Assembly: GCA_035518635.1 (NCBI GenBank)
Contig: DATIXI010000046.1
Coordinates: 62,001-126,000, forward strand
Source of the DNA: AC-32 sp035518635
Lineage (GTDB): Bacteria > Actinomycetota > Thermoleophilia > Gaiellales > Gaiellaceae
DNA: 64,000 nucleotides
Reading direction: 5' to 3'
This document shows, one piece after another, positions 60,769 through 64,000 of the stretch (positions are counted from its first letter, which is position 1; every line of letters begins with the position of its first letter). Under the pieces are notes generated by a model. It saw only the letters and a program-made list of their open reading frames with translations. It did no database searches and had not been told where the DNA came from. The translations under genes were made by a program, and so were the position numbers.

Positions 60769-61342
60769 TCGCAGACTCCTTCTGGACGAGCAGGACGCGG
60801 TCGATCTCGTCCACCTCGACGAGCTCGACCTGGATGCGCTCCTCGCGCGCGGTGGGCAGGTTCTTGCCGACGTAGTCGGGCCGGATCGGAAGCTCGCGGT
60901 GGCCGCGGTCGGCGAGGACGGCGAGCTGGACGCGCTCGGGCCGGCCGTAGCCGAAGAGCGCGTCGATCGCGGCGCGGATCGTGCGGCCCGTGTAGAGGAC
61001 GTCGTCGACGAGGACGCACGTCATTCCCTCGAGCGGGAAGTCGACCGTCGTCGAGCGGACGAGCGGCTGCGCGTGGCGAGGAGCCTCGCCCGCGCGCACG
61101 TGCACGTCGTCGCGGTGGAAGGTGATGTCGAGCTGGCCGAACGCGACCTCGGCGCCGTGCAGCTCGGCGATCCGGCGGCGGAGCCGCTGCGCCAGCGGGA
61201 CGCCGCGCGTATGAATGCCGACCAGGGCGACCTGCGCGAGATCGGGGTTCCCCTCGGCGATCTCGTGCGCGATCCGCGTGAGTGCGCGCTCGATACCCTC
61301 GGCATCGAGGACAGTCTTCGCTGGAGAGGTCTGCGCGCTTAT
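60761..61342 (-). CDS. pyrR: PyrR pyrimidine regulator / uracil phosphoribosyltransferase with no ordinary start codon
   Basis: PyrR binds pyr leader RNA with UMP and represses the operon; many copies also have UPRTase activity. The reading frame is clear: KTVLDAEGIERALTRIAHEI, then GIHTRGVPLAQRL, QLDITFHRDDVHVR, the PRPP loop VLVDDVLYTGRTIRAAID and DRGHRELPIRPDYVGKNLPT. But between the in-frame stop upstream and the GTG at 61105 there is no ATG, GTG, TTG or CTG, and starting at 61105 would delete the fold. The frame can begin at an ATA (61340-61342) that overlaps the TAA of an 8-codon ORF (ATAA). A one-base assembly error or frameshift is the main alternative. Confidence 0.85.
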   Translation of the reverse strand: MSAQTSPAKTVLDAEGIERALTRIAHEIAEGNPDLAQVALVGIHTRGVPLAQRLRRRIAELHGAEVAFGQLDITFHRDDVHVRAGEAPRHAQPLVRSTTVDFPLEGMTCVLVDDVLYTGRTIRAAIDALFGYGRPERVQLAVLADRGHRELPIRPDYVGKNLPTAREERIQVELVEVDEIDRVLLVQKESANG

Positions 61343-61365
61343 GGCGCAGTCAGGGCGCTTCTCAC
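61339..61365 (-). CDS. 8-codon leader ORF before pyrR
   Basis: A GTG at 61365 stands 6 bases after the strong AAAGGAG (61372-61378). It starts the short frame V-R-S-A-L-T-A-P and stops at TAA (61339-61341), which overlaps the first usable pyrR codon. It is either a coupling peptide, or the true pyrR N-terminus cut off by one missing base. Confidence 0.5.
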   Translation of the reverse strand: MRSALTAP

Positions 61366-61373
61366 CTTCGACT

Positions 61374-61404
61374 CCTTTCCGGCCTCACAGGACCGGGTTA
61401 AAGG
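61374..61404 (-). promoter_or_regulatory. PyrR-binding loop that sequesters the ribosome binding site
   Basis: The minus-strand RNA has CCTTT (61400-61404) pairing with AAAGG (61374-61378). Between them an upper GC stem is capped by the loop C-C-TGTGA-G-G. This matches the PyrR-binding consensus known from Bacillus and mycobacterial pyr leaders. The lower stem includes the AAAGGAG ribosome site, so PyrR-UMP binding should block translation, as described for Mycobacterium smegmatis. No terminator follows, which also argues for translational control. Confidence 0.8.
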
Positions 61405-61426
61405 GGCTCGTTGTCGAGGGAAGACT

Positions 61427-62125
61427 CTACCCGTCCGCGCGGACGGCGGCGTCGGCGACGGCGACGAGCCACTCCACGCGGTACTCGATCTGCTCCGGCA
61501 GCTCCCGCTCGGCGCGGGCGAGGCCGGCTTCGTACTCGTCCTCCGAGATCAGGTCGAACGTCGAGATGTGACGCTCCCGGATCCGCTCGAGCCCCTGCTC
61601 CCGACCGAGCGAGTCGGTCTGGGAGAGCCGCGCGAGCCGGACCTCCGCGAAGCCGGCACCCGTCAGCTCGGTCTCGAGCTCCTCGGCGGTCGGGAAGCGC
61701 GCGCGGTCGACCGCCTCCATCGAGGGGAAGAGCGTGTTGAGCCAGAAGACGGAGAAGTAGCTCGGGTCGAAGGTGGCGACGGCGAGCCTGCCGTCCGGGG
61801 TGAGGACGCGCCGGGCCTCCGCGAACGCGCTGGGGCGGTCGACGAGATGGACCGAGAGCCACATGACGGCGCGCTCGAACCAGCCGTCCTTGAAGGGCAG
61901 CGCCTCCGCACGGCCGACCTTGAACGTCGCGCCGGGCGCGTTCCGCCTCGCGACCTCGAGCATCTCGGGCTCCGCGTCCACGCCCCACACGCGGGCCCGG
62001 CCGGCCAGCGCCGCCTCGAGGCGCCCCGTGCCGCAGCCGACGTCGAGCACGCGCCGGCCTTCGAGCCCCGCCTCACGGTCGACGAGGCGGAACAGCTCCC
62101 ACCAGTTGTCGTCGACCGGCCGCAC
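61427..62125 (-). CDS. SAM-dependent methyltransferase, class I
   Basis: The 232-residue product has the SAM motif VLDVGCGTGRLEAAL (near 26-40), motif II VWGVDAEPEMLEVA, and the later AEALPFKDGWFERAVMW, as in Methyltransf_11/25 proteins. The substrate is unknown. The first canonical start is the GTG at 62125. The open frame continues upstream with DFSRLASSYDRVRPVDDNW, which looks like the usual N-terminus of this family, yet it has no canonical start there. True start therefore uncertain. Located just upstream of the pyr leader on the same strand. Confidence 0.85.
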   Translation of the reverse strand: MRPVDDNWWELFRLVDREAGLEGRRVLDVGCGTGRLEAALAGRARVWGVDAEPEMLEVARRNAPGATFKVGRAEALPFKDGWFERAVMWLSVHLVDRPSAFAEARRVLTPDGRLAVATFDPSYFSVFWLNTLFPSMEAVDRARFPTAEELETELTGAGFAEVRLARLSQTDSLGREQGLERIRERHISTFDLISEDEYEAGLARAERELPEQIEYRVEWLVAVADAAVRADG

Positions 62126-62162
62126 CCGGTCGTACGAAGAGGCGAGACGCGAAAAATCGGGC

Positions 62163-62396
62163 TTACGCGTCGGCGATGAGATCGTCGGGGTCGGTCAGCG
62201 ACTCGATCGCGTGCTGGGCGGCCTCGAGCTGCGACTCGGGCACCAGCACCTTCTGGGGGGCGTCTTCCGTCTCGCGCGGATGGTGCTCGACGGCGGTCTC
62301 GAGCTCGGAATCGATCCCCGCTGCGCGCAGGAGCTCCTGGATCTCCTCCGCCTCGGCGACGTCCTCCGCCAAGGCGACCTGGACCATCCCGCTCAT
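62163..62396 (-). CDS. DUF2007-type putative signal-transducing protein
   Basis: The 77-residue soluble protein matches the small DUF2007 fold: VQVALAEDVAEAEEIQELLRA, then a variable His/Glu stretch, and VLVPESQLEAAQHAIESL. Family role unknown; thought to be a PII-like sensor domain from sequence only. The ATG at 62396 overlaps the rnz stop (ATGA). Confidence 0.8.
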   Translation of the reverse strand: MSGMVQVALAEDVAEAEEIQELLRAAGIDSELETAVEHHPRETEDAPQKVLVPESQLEAAQHAIESLTDPDDLIADA

Positions 62397-63388
62397 GCCG
62401 GAACCTCCGGCTCGAGTGCCGGCTCCGCGGTCTCGCGGCGCTGCAGCGCGCCGCCCTTGACCAGGCGGGGCGCCCCGCGCTCGGCGAGCGGTACGTCGAT
62501 CACGTCGAAATCCTTCGGCACCACGGTATCGGGGAAGATCGTACGCGCTTCGCGGGCGATCTCGGGCCCGAAGTAGCGGTTGGACAGGTGCGTGAGGGCG
62601 AGTAGGCCGACCTCGGCGTCTCGCGCGATCTCCGCCGCCTCGAGCGCCGTCGAGTGATCGGTCTCCTGGGCCCGCTCGCGCTCCTCGTCCATGAACGTCG
62701 CCTCGTGGACGAGCACCTCAGCGCCGCGCGCGGCCTCGAGCACCGACTCCGACGCGGCGGTGTCCCCGCTGAGGACGATCTTCCGCCCCGGGCGGTCCGG
62801 CCCGAGGACGTCCTCCGGAGTCACGGTTCGCCCGTCGGCGACCTGGATGGGCTCGCCCGCCTGCAGCACGCCACGCTCGGGGCCGGCCGGGACGCCGAGC
62901 GCGTCGGCCGCGTCGACGTCGAAGCGCCCGGGCCTCGCGTGCTCGACGAGCGCGAAGCCGAGCGACTCCACGCCGTGCGCCACGGGGAACGTGACCAGGT
63001 CGTAGTCGCCGCGGTCGAGGACGTCGCGCGGGCGCAGCTCGACCAGCTCGACGCGGTAGGTGAGCTTGCCGAACACGCGCCGCAGCGTGCCGAACAGCTC
63101 CTTCAGGCCATGCGGCCCGTAGATCGTCAGGGGCGTCTCACGGCCGCGCAGCGCGAACGTCTTCAGCATCCCTGGCAGACCGAGGTAGTGGTCGGCGTGG
63201 AAGTGCGAGACGAACACCTCACGCAGCTCGACGAGCCCGACCGACGACCGGAGCAGCTGGCGCTGCGTCCCCTCGCCGCAGTCGAACAGCAGCCGCTCCC
63301 CTCCGCGCCGCAGGAGCAGCGCGGAAGGGGCGCGCTGCGCGGTCGGAACCGAGCCCGAGGTGCCGAAGAAGACGAGGTCAAGGTCCAC
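62393..63388 (-). CDS. rnz: Ribonuclease Z
   Basis: RNase Z trims tRNA 3' ends. The 331-residue metallo-beta-lactamase protein has FFGTSGSVPTAQRAPSALLL, LLFDCGEGTQRQLLRS, the zinc motif SHFHADHYLGLPGML (near 61), IVLSGDT, VHEATF and ALTHLSNRY. The GTG at 63388 is 6 bases after TAGACT on the minus strand, so the transcript may be leaderless. A Glu/Pro-rich tail extends the C-terminus. Confidence 0.94.
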   Translation of the reverse strand: MDLDLVFFGTSGSVPTAQRAPSALLLRRGGERLLFDCGEGTQRQLLRSSVGLVELREVFVSHFHADHYLGLPGMLKTFALRGRETPLTIYGPHGLKELFGTLRRVFGKLTYRVELVELRPRDVLDRGDYDLVTFPVAHGVESLGFALVEHARPGRFDVDAADALGVPAGPERGVLQAGEPIQVADGRTVTPEDVLGPDRPGRKIVLSGDTAASESVLEAARGAEVLVHEATFMDEERERAQETDHSTALEAAEIARDAEVGLLALTHLSNRYFGPEIAREARTIFPDTVVPKDFDVIDVPLAERGAPRLVKGGALQRRETAEPALEPEVPA

Positions 63389-63409
63389 GGAAGCAGTCTA
63401 GTTTCGGCT

Positions 63410-63458
63410 GCCTCAAGCGATCTCGGCTCAACGCCGATATCTCCCGTTGAACTGAGGC
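63410..63458. promoter_or_regulatory. Nested inverted repeats between rnz and the sensor gene
   Basis: GCCTCA (63410-63415) pairs with TGAGGC (63453-63458), and inside it TCAACG (63428-63433) pairs with CGTTGA (63445-63450). The element fills the divergent gap and may be an operator or the folded leader of the plus-strand gene. Confidence 0.4.
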
Positions 63459-63463
63459 ACGGC

Positions 63464-64000
63464 TTGCGACTGCTCACGTCACAGAAATCGAGCCTGCGCG
63501 ACGCGACCGAACGATCGCTGACCCTGCTGCGGCTCTTCCTCGTCGCGAGCGCATTGATCCTCGCTGTCGGCGCCGTCGTCCTCAGCACCGTTCTCACGCG
63601 CACGCTCACGCAGCAGTCGCTGACCGACCACCGCGAGAGCCTCACGCGCTACGTCGACGGCGTGCTCCGCTCCGCGCTCGTTCGCGACGGGAAGCTGCAG
63701 GTCGGCCCGCACGTCTCCTCCGTGCTCCTCGGCGAGCTGAAGCGCGACCCGAGCCTCGTGACGGTCAAGGTCTGGCGACCCGACGGCGTGCTCGCCTGGA
63801 CGAACCGCGCCCAGGGCAGGATCGGCAAGCGCTTCGGCGAGGAGGACGAGCTCGAGGAGGCTCTGCACGGCCATACCGCCGGCTCGATCGGCGCGCTCGA
63901 CGAGGACGAGAACGCGGTCGAGCGGTCGCTCGGCTACAAGCAGCTCCTCCAGGTGTACGCGCCCGTGCTCGGCTCCAACGGCAAGACCGTCCTCGGCGCC
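63464..64000 (+). CDS. Membrane sensor protein, N-terminal part (gene runs off the right edge)
   Basis: An open frame continues from about 63464 to the window end. It begins LRLLTSQKSSLRDATERSLT, has one membrane helix (LLRLFLVASALILAVGAVVL, about residues 20-40), and then an extracytoplasmic domain (SLTDHRESLTRYVDGVLRSA; VKVWRPDGVLAWTNR). This is the usual N-terminus of a sensor histidine kinase or a GGDEF/EAL protein; the output domain lies outside. Start TTG at 63464 is tentative (CTG at 63452 also in frame). Confidence 0.7.
   Translation, partial: MRLLTSQKSSLRDATERSLTLLRLFLVASALILAVGAVVLSTVLTRTLTQQSLTDHRESLTRYVDGVLRSALVRDGKLQVGPHVSSVLLGELKRDPSLVTVKVWRPDGVLAWTNRAQGRIGKRFGEEDELEEALHGHTAGSIGALDEDENAVERSLGYKQLLQVYAPVLGSNGKTVLGA

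Overview
The window looks like chromosomal core DNA from a very GC-rich actinobacterium. I would place it in or near the class Thermoleophilia (Gaiellales-like), but that rests on gene order and style, not on a search. The main support is the actinobacterial mIHF-gmk-rpoZ-coaBC string, RNase J beside dapA and ftsK, a HelD-type helicase, a DUF5317 protein and frequent GTG/TTG starts. I see no rRNA, tRNA, insertion sequence, phage gene or CRISPR array, and no stretch longer than about 230 bp lacks a gene.

Most genes lie on the minus strand, so read right to left for transcription order. (1) 63388-61427: rnz, a DUF2007 gene and a methyltransferase. (2) 61404-52821: the pyrimidine operon pyrR-pyrB-pyrC-carA-carB-pyrK-pyrD, led by a recognisable PyrR-binding loop. 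(3) 52809-49944: mihF-gmk-rpoZ-coaBC. (4) 49944-45155: MoxR ATPase, DUF58, transglutaminase and TPR genes, a membrane or cell-surface module. (5) 45121-37882: mixed-strand accessory genes (lipoprotein, orphan type II/IV secretion ATPase, dtd, two membrane proteins, a secreted protein, HelD). (6) 37823-37234: a PadR regulator and a His-rich partner. (7) 37150-24668: the transcription/translation supercluster rimP-nusA-rnpM-infB-DUF503-rbfA-nrnA-truB-ribF-rpsO-pnp, interrupted by two plus-strand genes (a membrane protein and a gamma-glutamyltransferase). (8) 24663-19604: a membrane gene, dsbB-dsbA, an M16 peptidase, dapB and dapA. (9) 13599-19573, plus strand: two HD-GYP proteins, two tiny ORFs and a DUF5317-MFS fusion. 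(10) 13431-1: RNase J, two unknowns, ftsK, a BMP-type nucleoside ABC importer, a RodZ-like protein, cinA, thpR and recA.

The minus-strand order (nusA...rpsO-pnp...dapB-dapA...rnj-ftsK...cinA-recA) is a long syntenic block that I know from actinobacteria. The plus-strand genes are therefore the likely accessory insertions. The HD-GYP block is the clearest: it sits between dapA and rnj and has a near-identical 24/25-bp repeat at each end.

Genes are extremely compact. Many start by NTGA overlap with the stop of the gene before (ATGA, GTGA, TTGA, and apparently CTGA). Several starts seem to follow a promoter directly (leaderless). The most unusual spots are: the pyr leader, where a PyrR loop covers a Shine-Dalgarno, an 8-codon ORF follows, and pyrR has no ordinary start codon; the tandem HD-GYP pair in which one copy lost metal ligands; NusA with an added Cys/His motif and an intrinsic terminator in its operon leader; a His-rich PadR pair with a promoter-overlapping palindrome; and a 78-nt structured intergenic element at 42337-42414.
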